Origin: Ilyonectria destructans
Taxonomy: Eukaryota; Ascomycota; Sordariomycetes; Hypocreales; Nectriaceae
Length of the DNA: 64,000 nucleotides
Assembly: GCA_020740775.1 (NCBI GenBank)
Contig: JAHEWK010000010.1
Coordinates: 2,604,001 to 2,668,000 of the forward strand
Reading direction: 5' to 3'
Shown: piece by piece, positions 46,303-56,929 of the stretch
Position numbering within the stretch: the stretch's first letter is position 1
How the letters are laid out: each line of letters starts with the position of its first letter
Notes under the pieces: model-generated
The model's database searches: none
Told to the model about the DNA's origin: nothing
What the model saw: the letters and a program-made list of their open reading frames with translations, nothing else
Position numbers and translations under genes: made by a program

Positions 46303-49300
46303 TATTATATTGCAATCTAGGTATTCTGTAACTGTAAAATTATAGGATAGTTAGATAAGGTATATTTATAGTGCCTCTCTATTAATCTTACTGTTAGCTA
46401 GCTTCTTCTTTATCCCTAGAACTTAAAAGTAGTTTTAAAAGATTAAGTAGTTCCCCTTATTAATATAGCACTCTAAAATTTATAATTACAGCTTAAATAT
46501 AGTAGGAAAGCTTTTAGCTTCCTACTATACTATAAGATATACTCCTCAGTATATTTTATCCTCTTAAGCTATATAATACTATAAGTTTTATAGAGAGGTA
46601 TCCTTAAGTACCTCTATCTATAGTAGTAGGAATACTGCTAGCTTAAGTTTATCTAGCTGTAATTTCTTCTCTTTAAGCTGTTTTTTTACCTCTTTAGGGA
46701 CTGCTTTCTCTAGAATAAGCTAAAATACTCTATTTTTCTTCTATTTATTATTCACTCTAGCAGGTATATCTTACTTACAGTAAGATAGTATATTAAGTGC
46801 TACTATCTTATTACTAAATTGATATTTAATTATAAAATTTAAGTGGTATAAATTTAATATCTAGCAGCTTTAATACTCTAAGAGCTTTCTTTAGATTATA
46901 AAATACTCTAGGTTTTAATAATCAGTAAGAATTATAAAGCTCTTATAGTTACTTAGGTATATATTCCAGGTGTATAAGTAGCTAACTACCGCTAGTATCT
47001 TCTTATTATAGATAAAGTAATTATACTTATACTTATTAAGTTACTTTAAGTAATAAGTAACTGCTCAGTAATATCCCTATTTATCCTTCTATAAGAGGAC
47101 TTCTTTTAGTGCTGCTCTAAATAGTCAGACTCTATAAAGGTAATTTTATCTGAATTTCAGTCTTATAGAATAGGTGCTTTATAGAAACAGTATTTAAGCT
47201 TCTTAAATACTGTATTCTTACTGGCACTCCAGTAGAATCTAACTTTCTTTTAAGTTAAAGCTAATAGTAGTTCTATAATAGCTAAGTAGTCTGAAATAAA
47301 AATACAGTAGTAGTTTGTAAAGCTAAGATAGCTTTATACTCTCTTTACTATTATAGATACTGCCTACTTATAGATAGCTTGCTATTTCTCAGAATTATAA
47401 GTAATATCTTCTTTAGCCTTTATAATAAATCCCAGGTATTTAATACTTATTACAGAGAATTTATATTTTTAGGGGTTTAAATATAGCCTAGCAGCTAATA
47501 GTATACCTAGTACTTACTGAATCTTTACTTTATAGTCTTTTAATATTTTACTTAAGAAGATAAAAATATTATCTATATATACAGTAATAAAGTTATCTAA
47601 ATAGTATTATAGAACTCTATTAATATATTACTAAAAGGTTACTAATACCCCACTGAGATTAAATAGATATACTAGCCACTTAAATAACCTATAATATATA
47701 TAGAATACTGTATATTCCTTATACTCTTTCTTTATATAGATTTTATTAAAGGCAGCTACTATATTAAGCTTAGTAAACTACTTTACTTTTACTAGTAGGC
47801 TAAATATCTTTAAAATTAAGAGTAGGGAGTAGTAATCTTACTTTAAGATTATATTAAGAGCTTAATAGTTGCAATAGAAATATAGTCCCTCTTTAGGCTT
47901 CCTAATAAATAAAATTAAAGCTGCTACTAAAGAGCTACTAACTTAAATAAACTCTTTATTAAAAAGGTCCCTTAGGGTCTTCTATAAGATAAGTAATTTC
48001 TTTCTTATTATACTGTATAAGGGGCTCTATAGTAGTTTAGGTTTTTATCTCTTGCTATCTAGCTGTAAGTTTATCTTATAGTTAATATCAGATTGATAGG
48101 GAGGTAGCTAATTGGCCTTCTTTAATAAGAATAGCTCTTTAAATTCCCTAAGAAGCTTCTTTAGTATAAAGTCCTCAGGCTAAATATCCCTTTTTAGTTA
48201 TAGAGCTTTTTTAATATCAGCTAAGCTAACTGTAAATAGTAATTCTGCTGCTCTCTTATAGTACCTTTAAAGATACCTTCTTTCTGCTCTGAATATAGCT
48301 GTAAAAATAAGCTATCTGTAATAAATTATCTTAATTCTCTCTAGTTTCTATTTAGAGGCCAGTTATATATCGATATCAGTAAGTCTATAGTAAATTTACT
48401 ATACCTTTATATTATATATAATACTATTTACTTTAAATTAAGGTTTCTTAAGAAATATATCTTACTTAAGCTTAGGTATAATATATATATTAATCCTCTT
48501 CTTAAATCCTCCAATCTTAATTAAGAATACTATAACTCCTTTAGTAGTTAGCAGTAATATCCCTTTAGAGAAGCTATTAAGCTTTTTTTCTTTTTTATCT
48601 ACTAGTGGGATATATAATCTTTTAACTAGATTCTTATTAATAGCAGTATAATAGTTACATTCTATATTAAGTAAGGCTATAGTAATATTCTTACTATTTA
48701 CTCTAATAACTACTAGCTTGCTGCTTATATACTGCTTAAAAGCAGTCTATCCGCTGAGTTCCTTCTTTATTAGCTTTAGGGTATACTTTTATATTAAAGC
48801 TACTTATTTCCCAAGTTATTATTATTACTTAACTATAAGATTAAAGCTTTCTTACTGCTTTTCTTAAGTATAATAGTAATTTTAGTAACTTTCTTCTTCT
48901 TTTTAAAGCAGTCTGCCCTAAGGTACTCTATCTTTTTATACTGGAAATAATAGTAAGTTTCTATCTGGAATTCTTTATTACTAAATTATACTATATTACT
49001 ACTTTATTAAGCTTTTACTGGTTTTATATTCTAATATCAGTTAGTAGTATAATTAACTCCTTCTATTTTAATATTATCTTTATAGTTCTTTTTATTTACT
49101 GATAGTTTACAGTAGGCTTATTAGTATCTATTCTTTACTAATTACTTATTAAATTATTTAATCTTTTAAGTAACTTTTTATACTACCTTTAACTATTTAC
49201 TATAAACTATAGGTAAGAGCACTATTACCAGTATATATACTAGCTATAAGTTAATTACTCCCTTAAGAAAGTATATCTTAATTTAATTATCTTAATTAGA

Positions 49301-49900
49301 TCCTCTAAATTCAGCTAGTAGTTATTTAAATTTAGGCAGAAAGAATATAAATACCTAGCCTTCTTACTGCCTAAGACTTTATAGTAAGGCTGCTACTTTT
49401 CTTATTCTATTATAGTTTTTATACTGTTAATTAAGGTAATCTATAAATACTATTAGTATATAGATATATTCCGGCTCTACCTTAATATAGAAGGTATAAA
49501 CTAGCTGCTAGGGGTCTATATCTAAGTATTTATTAATTAGATACTATAATTTATAATTATTATTAAAGAAATAGAAATTAAGTAATAATTTATTATATAT
49601 TTGCTGCTACTATACTGGGTATTTACTGTATTTTCCTAAGAACTTTAATAGATTAAGTAGTAGCTTTCTTTAGGTAACTTATTAAGGTAGTTTCTATAGT
49701 AGTAGCAGTATTAATATAGGGGTTATTTCTTTAGTTATTAGAGTAGTTAATAGTGTAGGTACTATTAGCTCTAGCAGTATTTAGTCTTAGCGACCTTATA
49801 GCTTATTTATTAAAGATACTACCTGCTTCTATAGTAGCTTTAGGCTTATATTAATTACCTTTTGGATTATTTAGGCGATAGTGGGCTCTATATATTCCTC
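46303..49900 (-). pseudogene. Gypsy B gag and 5' part of pol
   Basis: On the minus strand, a zinc-knuckle relic (YYYFQYKKIEYLRADCFKK) near 48.93 kb marks the end of Gag. RT reads KLNIVAAFNKIYIKKEYKEY near 47.74 kb and VYIDNIFIF (catalytic Asp changed to Asn by G-to-A) near 47.58 kb. RNase H follows towards 46.5 kb. Gypsy C interrupts the frame before integrase. Many TAA/TAG stops. Confidence 0.78.
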
Positions 49901-49969
49901 TATAGTAAACCTCTTATAAGCACTCTATATAGAAGCTTTAAGGCTGTTAGTAGGTTTAAGCTTTAGATA

Positions 49970-50226
49970 TATAAAAAGCTGGATAGAAGTTTATTTAATA
50001 GGCTGTTACTATAGGATTATCTATTTAAAGCTAAAAAGAAAAAAAAAAAAAGAAGAAAGAAACCTTTTTTCTTACTGCTAAATAGTAATATAGCTGCTAG
50101 AATAAGATTAATAAAGGTATAGATAAAGTTTGGCTTTACTGCTACTTTACTAATAAGTTGCCCTACTTCTCAGTTAGCTGGATTTCAGTAAAGCTGGAAT
50201 CTGTACTTAGGCTTTAGCCTGTAATA
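49970..50226 (-). repeat. 5' LTR of gypsy B
   Basis: 257 bp, plus-strand TATAAAAAGCTGGATAG to GCTTTAGCCTGTAATA. Immediately inside it (minus strand) TATCTAAAGCT is complementary at 10 of 11 positions to AGCTTTAAATA in the LTR, a possible self-priming site. Confidence 0.9.
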
Positions 50227-51484
50227 TTTACCTTAAATTTTATAATTAGTATATATAAATACTATAGTATAAGAAAGTTTTTAGCAGCTTATATTATACT
50301 TTTACTAAAGTCTCTTTTTAACTTTTTTCTTCTTTTTAATTAATATTTAGGTATTTATTAAAGTAAGTAGAATTATATTTAGTAGTATTTTATAAAATTT
50401 AATTTTTTAATTAACTTAAATAATAGAATAATACCAGTAGGTAATTTATAGTAAAGAATAATATTTAGAGTGAGTTAATAGCCTGAGAATCTTTTACTAT
50501 TTAATATAACTTCTAATATTATATACTTAATACTATTTATAAGCTTAAAGCTTAAATTTATATTTATAGTTACTATAATTAGTATATTAGATATAAATAT
50601 AAATATAGCTAGTATATAGATCTTACTGTTATTTTTAATACTAGCTATAAATATAGCTTCTTTTTTTATTATTAGTAATATATTAAGTTTACTCTAATAA
50701 TACTTATTAGAGGTTATAAGGCAGTGGAATAAAGTAATATTATTATAAAAGAAATATTCTAATAAAGAATATAAGGTTAAAAGGTATATAAAGATAAAAG
50801 GTAGATAGTATAAAATAGTATAAGATAGTATATTAATAGTATATTATATTATAATAATAATATAGAATAAGTCTGAAATTACCTAGAGGGTCTTAGCCTT
50901 TTTATAGATAATTTACTTAAAATCTAGCTATTATATTAAGATAATCTATATACTATTAGAAAGCCTAAAGTTCTAGCTTTCTTATAGTATTATATTTGTC
51001 CTTATAGGTACTTTTCTAATTAAGTAATATTAATTCCAAATAGCAGATACTTTAAAATTAATTGATTTTAAAGTACGGATAGATTAATAAGCTGATTTAA
51101 GCTGATTAGTTATATAGTATAGATATTGCTATTAATACTGTATTTTAGTATATAATTATAAGATTTCTTATAGAATTTTTAAGCTATATTTTAAAGCTTA
51201 AAGCTTAAAGCTTAATTTTATAGAGAAGTTATAAAGTTATATATTTATAGATTTTAATAATACTTAAATAGAAATATTCAGACTAACTTCTATTTATTTC
51301 TTTAAAGTGCTAAAATAGTATCTATATTTAGATACTATTTAATACTATTAAATAGTATAACTACTATAATATTCTTATTCTATAATATAGCTTATTCTTC
51401 TTTAAAATACTAACTATTAAGAAGTATTATATTAAGCTTATTTTATTCTTTCTATTAAATTTAAGTTAGTAGTTACTATTAAAG
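50227..51484. repeat. AT-rich island left of gypsy D, with inverted-repeat arm
   Basis: No coding sequence. About 50650-51275 is the reverse complement of about 59945-60535; a further ~15 bp of the other arm lies at 51470-51484, so before gypsy D inserted the two arms were only ~200 bp apart. Confidence 0.8.
50650..51275 (+). repeat. Left arm of a long inverted repeat
   Basis: Matches 59945-60535 in reverse orientation, for example AAGTAATATTAATTCCAAAT against ATTTGGAATTAATATTACTT. Each arm contains a 28-bp near-palindrome starting TACTTTAAAATTAATT. Both arms are TA-rich and have diverged mainly by transitions. Confidence 0.82.
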
Positions 51485-51926
51485 TGTAACGGTCGTGTTC
51501 TCTGGACTGCCGTATACGTGGTATAGGGTAGGCGAGAGACGGGTTGCTGGTGGATAAACCGTAGGTTTATGTTAGCAGATCGGTTAGGGCGTCACTTACT
51601 GGGTAAATGTTACGTCTGGTAATAGTCAAGCACAGTGATGCGTAGCGAGTCAAGGTGATTGAGGTAACCAAGTTGTATTGATAGCTGAGGTAGCTAAGAG
51701 TCTAGGAAAGTGCTAATGAACGTGTGTCTATATACTAGAATGATAGGTGAGGCTCACGGCGGTGAGCCTTGGAATCGCAGGTGAGCCGGAGAGGCTCACG
51801 CGTGAGCCGTAGAGGCTCACGGGTGAGTCCTTTAGTACGGCGTGAGCCGCAGTGAGGTGTATTTGATTGGGGGAAATTTGTGGGGTGCACGTGACGCCAG
51901 GCGTCTACGCGGCACGGGTCGTAACA
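51485..51926 (-). repeat. 3' LTR of gypsy D
   Basis: 442 bp from TGTAACGGTCGTG to GGGTCGTAACA (plus strand). By position it would also serve as upstream region of the antisense gene, which starts 110-190 bp beyond its end. Confidence 0.97.
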
Positions 51927-51931
51927 CGATG

Positions 51932-51941
51932 TCTCCCCTCC
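51932..51941 (-). other. Polypurine tract of gypsy D
   Basis: Minus-strand GGAGGGGAGA, 5 nt before the 3' LTR, is the expected plus-strand DNA primer. Same core as in gypsy A. Confidence 0.85.
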
Positions 51942-52039
51942 GTTGGTCCTTGTCCCCAAGGCCAGCTACCAGGCCTGTTTCAAATTTCCTTCGTGCGTTC
52001 GCACTTAGTCCTGTATTCCCCTCATGGTTTGCTGACGAC

Positions 52040-52633
52040 ATGTCTACAGCTAAATCCACGAGAAACCGAAAAGCGCAGGCAGTCTTGATTGCTACTACGG
52101 GTTTCGTCGTCATGCCTTGTTCCTACTGTTCGCCGCGGAACTTGAAGTGCGTAATGAAGGAGGGCCACTCGAAGTGTGCCGAGTGCACGCGTCGTGGTCG
52201 CCCTTGCGACGGTCAGGGCATCTCCCTGGTGGCAGGTGAGGCTGTTCCGAGTTGTCCTGGGGTTTTGTTCGTTCTGATTTGTGGTGTAGCGGATCGTCTG
52301 GCGCTCGAAAAACAGCGTCTGGAAGCTGCCGAGGAGGCTACCGAGGAGGAACTGATCCAGCTACAACAACAACTGAACGAGCGTCTTTCTCGTTTGATGC
52401 GACTTCGTCGCCAGAAGCGACAGTTGGTCGAGAAGGGTACTCAGATGTTAAATCGTGGTCTCGCGTCCATGGACGAGTTGGACGAGACCGAACGGTTAGA
52501 GTCGGAGGCGGTGGTTTCTGCGCAGTCCGTCCTGGTGACGGACCTTATTGACTGGAACGCCGTAGGTTCTTCGTTTGACTTCTCGTCTGGCGTTATTGGT
52601 GAAGGTTCTTCGGAAGGCGTTGCGCATGGTTGA
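52040..52633 (+). CDS. Antisense Zn2Cys6-like, coiled-coil protein encoded within gypsy D
   Basis: Runs opposite to pol and ends 4 bp from the pol stop. Using the ATG at 52040 and an inferred 54-nt intron (52236-52289, GTGAGG ... TGTAG), the product is 179 aa; the intron is a multiple of three without stops, so the unspliced form is also open (197 aa). A later ATG at 52112 begins at the motif itself, and the frame is open back into the LTR. Cysteines at 27, 30, 37, 46, 49 and 56 give CX2CX6CX8CX2CX6C, the fungal Gal4-type binuclear zinc cluster spacing, followed by basic RRGRPCDG. Then a long heptad-rich helix (RLEAAEEATEEELIQLQQQL onward, about residues 70-125) and an acidic Asp/Glu/Ser-rich tail with LIDWNAVGSSFDF. 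This is the layout of a dimeric DNA-binding regulator. A target or role in the element's life cycle is unknown. Confidence 0.85.
   Translation: MSTAKSTRNRKAQAVLIATTGFVVMPCSYCSPRNLKCVMKEGHSKCAECTRRGRPCDGQGISLVAGEAVPSCPGVLFVLICGVADRLALEKQRLEAAEEATEEELIQLQQQLNERLSRLMRLRRQKRQLVEKGTQMLNRGLASMDELDETERLESEAVVSAQSVLVTDLIDWNAVGSSFDFSSGVIGEGSSEGVAHG
52236..52289 (+). other. Probable intron in the antisense gene
   Basis: Donor CAG|GTGAGG, branch-like TTCTGAT, acceptor GTGTAG. Its removal joins the zinc-cluster exon directly to the coiled coil (SLVA|ADRLALEKQ) and drops a hydrophobic insert (CPGVLFVLICGV) that would be odd in a soluble regulator. An intron in an antisense gene would be preserved during retrotransposition, because the element's own transcript carries it in reverse. 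Confidence 0.6.
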
Positions 52634-52637
52634 GGTC

Positions 52638-55600
52638 CTAGAATCTGTCCCAATGCATATTTCCTGGGGTACTTCTTCGTTTGAGGAAGTCCTTTAGTTT
52701 GGCTTGACAATGCGTGAGGTGTTCGTAGGGTTCCCATGTATCTTCTGAGGGGTCGCAGTCTTCCCATCTCACAAGATATTTCGTTTTGTTGTTTTCTCTT
52801 TTCATGTCGAGGATTGTTTTGACCGTGAATTCCTGGTCATTCTCGACTTCCGTTTCTTGATTGTTGTCCCATGTTTTGACGTGAATGGTGTCTGCTGCTG
52901 ATTCGAGTAATGAAATGTGAACGATTGGATGGAGCTTGACCTTTGGTGGTAAGTCCAGTTTGTAGTTGTTTTCTGAGATTTTTTCCAAAATTTTGTAAGG
53001 TCCGATGAATTTGAAGTCCAATTTGTTGTTCGGCCTTTTTGTCTTGATGTTTTTTGTTGCGAGGTAAACCATGTCTCCTCTCTGGAAGATTGGTCCTTTC
53101 AATCTTTTCCTGTCGTAATATTTTTTCATTTGTTTTCTGACGAACTCCAGTTCCGTCTTCATTTCTTCGTGTAGCTGTCGTAGCTGGTCGGTGTTGAGGA
53201 TTGCCTTAGCGTTCAAGGGTCCTTCTCGTGATGATCTGTAGGCGTCGGGGGTGAATCCGAAGTTGGCGTAAGCTGGTGTGAGCTTCGTTGTTCCTGAGGT
53301 GGATGTGTTGTAGGCCAGTTGCGCCGTAGGTAGCTTCTGGACCCAGTTGTCTTGCTCATAGTTGACGTAGCACCGTAGGTACTGTTCGACTATTTGGTTG
53401 AGTCTTTCCGTTTGTCCATCCACTTGTGGTCTCCAAGCTGTCGTGAGCTTGTGGTTCAATCCCATTTGGGCCATCAGTCCTTGCCAGAACTTGGATGCGA
53501 ATGTTGTTCCTCTGTCGGAGACAATCTCCATTGGCAATCCGTGTATGCTGACGATGTTTCTTAAGAATACATAAGAAAGTTGTTCTGCGTCGGTAGACTC
53601 TTGGTAGGGTAGGAAGTATGAGAACTTCGTAAGCCTATCCACGATGACGAATATGCTGTCGTAGAGTACTCCGGTTGTCGGGTCTTCAGATAGCGGGAGC
53701 TTGGTGATGTGGTCCATGGTGATGGATTCCCAAGGCCGTTGTGCTACTGGTAGTGGTTGTAACTGTCCATAAGGCTTGTGTCGTGGTGATTTTGACTTTT
53801 TGCACAAATCACATCCTTTGATGGTGTCTGAGACGGCTTTCTTCATTCGGGGGAATGAGTATGTTGTCCTGAGCCTCTCAAGGGTTCCGTTGATACCCTG
53901 GTGTCCGTGTACGGGATGTTCATGAACGTCCTGTACTAGTTGTTGTTGCAGTTCTTCGGGAACCTGCAATCGTTCCGTTCGTTCTTCCTCAGGTAGTGCG
54001 TCGTTGTACCCCTGGATTTCTTTTAGTAGTGGGTTGTCTGGTTCCACCGTGTGTGTCGCTGCGAGCGTTCTTCTGTCGAGCTCATCGACGAATCGTACTT
54101 TCTTCGCCGGTTCTGGGGGCTGTTGGGGTCCCATTTCTCTTTCTTCACAGATGTCGCATCGTCCAAAGTCTGCTGGGTTGGTGATGAATCTCCAATGAAA
54201 CCTAGTGTGTGCTTGGTTGAGTGTGAGTCCTTGTTTCTGGTAGTCCTTTATGCGTTCCTGGCCGAATTCAGGCATGCATTCTGGGGGTATGAAGGCTCGT
54301 TTCTCGTGGGTAGGTATTCCATGCTGGTAGTCATACTCGTGGGGGTGGATGGCGTCGTTGTTATTCTCGTGACGATGGTACCGTCGTATCTTGTTTCGCC
54401 ATTCTTCGTTTGGGGTTTCTAGCAGGTCTTCGTGTGCTATTCCGAGTTTCTTGTTGCACTCTGGGCATGCTGTCCGTGGGTAGTCGTCGTTTTTGGGTAT
54501 CATGTAGTTGCGATGGAATCTTTCGTGGGCTTGGCTTTTTGTGAGCCCCTTGCTTTGGTAGCATTCCATTCTGTCCTTCAGAAAACTAGGTACTAGTCTC
54601 CGAGGTATGAATACTTGTTTGTGGTACGTTGGTATCCCACAGTCGTAGTCGAATTCGTTAGGAAACACTTCATCGTTGTTGTCGTAGAATGAGTGTTCCT
54701 TGCGGATCTTCGTCTGCCATTTCTTGCTGGGCATTTCGTTCATGTCGTGCCATTTTTCCTTGTACTTGTGGATGTTGGCGATGTATCTCTGTTTGAGATG
54801 TCCTTCCGGGGTCAGCTCAAGGAGTTGTTCGTTTTCCTTAGTGATGCCGGTGTCGAAGTCGGGTCGTCGGCTGATGGCGTCTGCTCTGCCATTTTCCGAT
54901 CCTTTCTTGTGGATGATGACATAGTCAAATTCCGATAGGTATTCCGCGTAGCGAAGTTGCCTGCCACTGAGCTCTTGAGTGGTTGCAAAGTGTGAGATGT
55001 TCTTGTGGTCGGTGTAGACCTTGATCTTATGCTTGCTCCCTAAGAGGTAGTGTCGGAATTCTTTGAATGAGTTGACTATTGCGAGGAATTCTTTGTCGTA
55101 GATGGGGTAGTTGAGCTCCGCTCCGTGGAGTTTGTGCGAGTAGAAGGCGATTGGGTGCAACTTCCCGTTGATGTCTCTCTGTCCTATTTGGGATCCCAGA
55201 CCAAAATTAGAGGAGTCTGTCTCCAGCTCAACTTCTTTGTCGGGGTCGAACATGACTAAGACTGGTTCGCTGAGAATTGCCTTTTTGATGTCGTTAAAAG
55301 CCTTTTGCGCCTTGGTGTCCCATCTGAAATCCACTCCTTTCTTCGTGAGTTCTGTGAGGGCGTGTCCGATACTTCCGAAATCGCGAATGAACTTTCGGTA
55401 GTAGTTGGCGAATCCCAGGAAGCTCTGTACTTCCTTGACGTTTTCGGGTTTCGGCCAATCTTTGACAGCTTCGATTTTCTTGCGATCCATGCGGATCTCA
55501 TTTGGACGGATGGTGTGTCCAAGGAAGTCCACTTCGTCCGTGTGGAACTTGCTCTTCTCCGGTTCAACGAGGAGGTTCGCGTCCTGTAGTTTCTTGAGTA

Positions 55601-56927
55601 CCGCGTGGACGTGTTCCGTGTGTTCTTCTTCCGTGTCGGAGAAGATGAGGATGTCGTCAAGGTAACATACAACGAAGACGTCGAGGTGTTCCCGTAGCAC
55701 ATTGGTGATCATCCGTTGGAAGGTCGCCGGTGCGTTGGTGAGTCCAAAGGGCATAACTAGGTATTCGAAAAGTCCGTATTTCGTGCGGAAAGCAGTCTTC
55801 CATTCGTCTCCTGGTTTGATGCGGATGAGGTTGTAAGCTCCTTTGAGGTCGAGGGCCGTGAACCACTTTTTGCCATGCAGTCGATCCTTCAGTTCGTTGA
55901 TGAGTGGCAATGGTGTTCGGTCCTTGATGGTGATGTCGTTGAGCTGTCGGTAATCCACAACTAATCGCAGTTTTCCGTTTTTCTTTGGGACGAACATGAC
56001 TGGGTATCCTGCGGAGGACTTCGATATCCTGATGAATCCCTTTTTCAACATGTCTTCGAGGTATTCTTTCAACGTATGGAGTTGAACTTCGTTGAGGTTG
56101 TAAATTTTGTAGAACTTGGCTGTAGTCCCGTCTTTCAGCACTATCTCATGGTCCCATTGACCGTGCTGTGGTAGGCCTGTTTCCGTTTCTTCGGCAAACA
56201 GCTTCTCGTAGATTCGATAAGCAAGGGGTACGTTCTTGAGTCTGTCGTCTGCCTCCTTTGCTTTCTTCATTTCTTTCAGTTCTTCGTCGAGCTTTGTGAA
56301 TTGTGCTCGTACTCGTGCGATGGTGCGGCGTGTCTTGTGTGTGTGGGCGTTGCGGTGTTTGTGTCTGGTGCCTCGGGGTGGCGAAGTATCTGTCGTGTCG
56401 TCGCGCGTTGCTTCGCTGGTGCCGTTGCCAGTCGAAGTTTGAGATCTCGTGTCGTCGTCTGAATCCTGTTCATAGGAGGAACGATCGTCGACATCGTCGA
56501 AGGTCATTTGGCCAGTCCTCCAATTGATCAGTGGGTTCACTCGTTGCAGCCATGGATAGCCTAGAACCAAATCGTGTTGTGCCGAGGGAATGATATCAAA
56601 AGAGATACCTTCGTTGCGTTCGTTCACAAAAACTTTGAGGTGATCAATCTCCCTGGTGATGCGTCCGTTGTCGTAACTGAAACTCGTTCCTTCGAGGTTC
56701 TGCACTCGGTACGGGTTCGATTTGTTCCTCCATGGTAGCTCCAACTCGTTCACCACTCTCGGGTGAAGGTAGTTGAGTTCTGCACCGCTGTCTACCAGCG
56801 CGGTGTACCAGCGTCCCTTGATTCGTACCTGGATTTCCAAGCAATCCGTTCGTGTGCTTCCTGTAGCACGTAGAGCTCTTACTGGGAGTTCCGCTTCTCC
56901 TAGCTCTTGGCCCATCTGTTGCTCCAT
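52638..56927 (-). CDS. pol: Gypsy D Pol polyprotein (PR-RT-RNase H-novel module-IN-chromodomain)
   Basis: 1429 aa, uninterrupted. Retropepsin-like protease with LVDSGAE at 45-51 and a flap/helix region to LGYPWL at 122-127; RT about 255-440 with FVPKKNGKLRLVVDYRQLN, LDLKGAYN and the catalytic YLDD at 422-425; RNase H about 550-690 with LETDSS, DKEFLA, YTDHKN and GRADAISRR; two tandem ~88-aa modules at 736-824 and 842-927; an integrase zinc finger (H1003-H1007-C1039-C1042 area), a core with D1072, D1138 and E1174 (MDHITKLP, VSDRGTTFAS, GQTERLNQ); a GPY-like segment (FKFIGPYKILEKI); and a C-terminal chromodomain (KTKYLVRWEDCDPSEDTWEP) that in chromoviruses guides integration to marked chromatin. 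The start ATG overlaps the gag stop as TAATG, suggesting stop-restart translation rather than a fusion. All key catalytic residues are present. Confidence 0.96.
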   Translation of the reverse strand: MEQQMGQELGEAELPVRALRATGSTRTDCLEIQVRIKGRWYTALVDSGAELNYLHPRVVNELELPWRNKSNPYRVQNLEGTSFSYDNGRITREIDHLKVFVNERNEGISFDIIPSAQHDLVLGYPWLQRVNPLINWRTGQMTFDDVDDRSSYEQDSDDDTRSQTSTGNGTSEATRDDTTDTSPPRGTRHKHRNAHTHKTRRTIARVRAQFTKLDEELKEMKKAKEADDRLKNVPLAYRIYEKLFAEETETGLPQHGQWDHEIVLKDGTTAKFYKIYNLNEVQLHTLKEYLEDMLKKGFIRISKSSAGYPVMFVPKKNGKLRLVVDYRQLNDITIKDRTPLPLINELKDRLHGKKWFTALDLKGAYNLIRIKPGDEWKTAFRTKYGLFEYLVMPFGLTNAPATFQRMITNVLREHLDVFVVCYLDDILIFSDTEEEHTEHVHAVLKKLQDANLLVEPEKSKFHTDEVDFLGHTIRPNEIRMDRKKIEAVKDWPKPENVKEVQSFLGFANYYRKFIRDFGSIGHALTELTKKGVDFRWDTKAQKAFNDIKKAILSEPVLVMFDPDKEVELETDSSNFGLGSQIGQRDINGKLHPIAFYSHKLHGAELNYPIYDKEFLAIVNSFKEFRHYLLGSKHKIKVYTDHKNISHFATTQELSGRQLRYAEYLSEFDYVIIHKKGSENGRADAISRRPDFDTGITKENEQLLELTPEGHLKQRYIANIHKYKEKWHDMNEMPSKKWQTKIRKEHSFYDNNDEVFPNEFDYDCGIPTYHKQVFIPRRLVPSFLKDRMECYQSKGLTKSQAHERFHRNYMIPKNDDYPRTACPECNKKLGIAHEDLLETPNEEWRNKIRRYHRHENNNDAIHPHEYDYQHGIPTHEKRAFIPPECMPEFGQERIKDYQKQGLTLNQAHTRFHWRFITNPADFGRCDICEEREMGPQQPPEPAKKVRFVDELDRRTLAATHTVEPDNPLLKEIQGYNDALPEEERTERLQVPEELQQQLVQDVHEHPVHGHQGINGTLERLRTTYSFPRMKKAVSDTIKGCDLCKKSKSPRHKPYGQLQPLPVAQRPWESITMDHITKLPLSEDPTTGVLYDSIFVIVDRLTKFSYFLPYQESTDAEQLSYVFLRNIVSIHGLPMEIVSDRGTTFASKFWQGLMAQMGLNHKLTTAWRPQVDGQTERLNQIVEQYLRCYVNYEQDNWVQKLPTAQLAYNTSTSGTTKLTPAYANFGFTPDAYRSSREGPLNAKAILNTDQLRQLHEEMKTELEFVRKQMKKYYDRKRLKGPIFQRGDMVYLATKNIKTKRPNNKLDFKFIGPYKILEKISENNYKLDLPPKVKLHPIVHISLLESAADTIHVKTWDNNQETEVENDQEFTVKTILDMKRENNKTKYLVRWEDCDPSEDTWEPYEHLTHCQAKLKDFLKRRSTPGNMHWDRF

Positions 56928-56929
56928 TA
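56925..56929 (-). promoter_or_regulatory. TAATG stop-restart overlap between gag and pol
   Basis: On the minus strand the gag stop TAA (56929-56927) shares its last A with the pol ATG (56927-56925). Such overlaps are used for termination-reinitiation in some fungal RNA viruses and retroelements. A frameshift upstream of the stop is the alternative; no obvious slippery heptamer was noticed immediately before it. Confidence 0.7.

Larger units (their letters stand above)
31788..50226 (-). mobile_element. Gypsy B: RIP-degraded Ty3/gypsy element split by gypsy C
   Basis: Two 257-bp LTRs (31788-32044 and 49970-50226) with a perfect target duplication TTTAC (31783-31787 and 50227-50231). Removing gypsy C leaves about 5.5 kb, a normal size. 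It reads on the minus strand: gag at about 49.9-48.9 kb, RT and RNase H at 48.1-46.4 kb, then, beyond gypsy C, integrase and C-terminal region at 33.3-32.1 kb. Confidence 0.93.
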
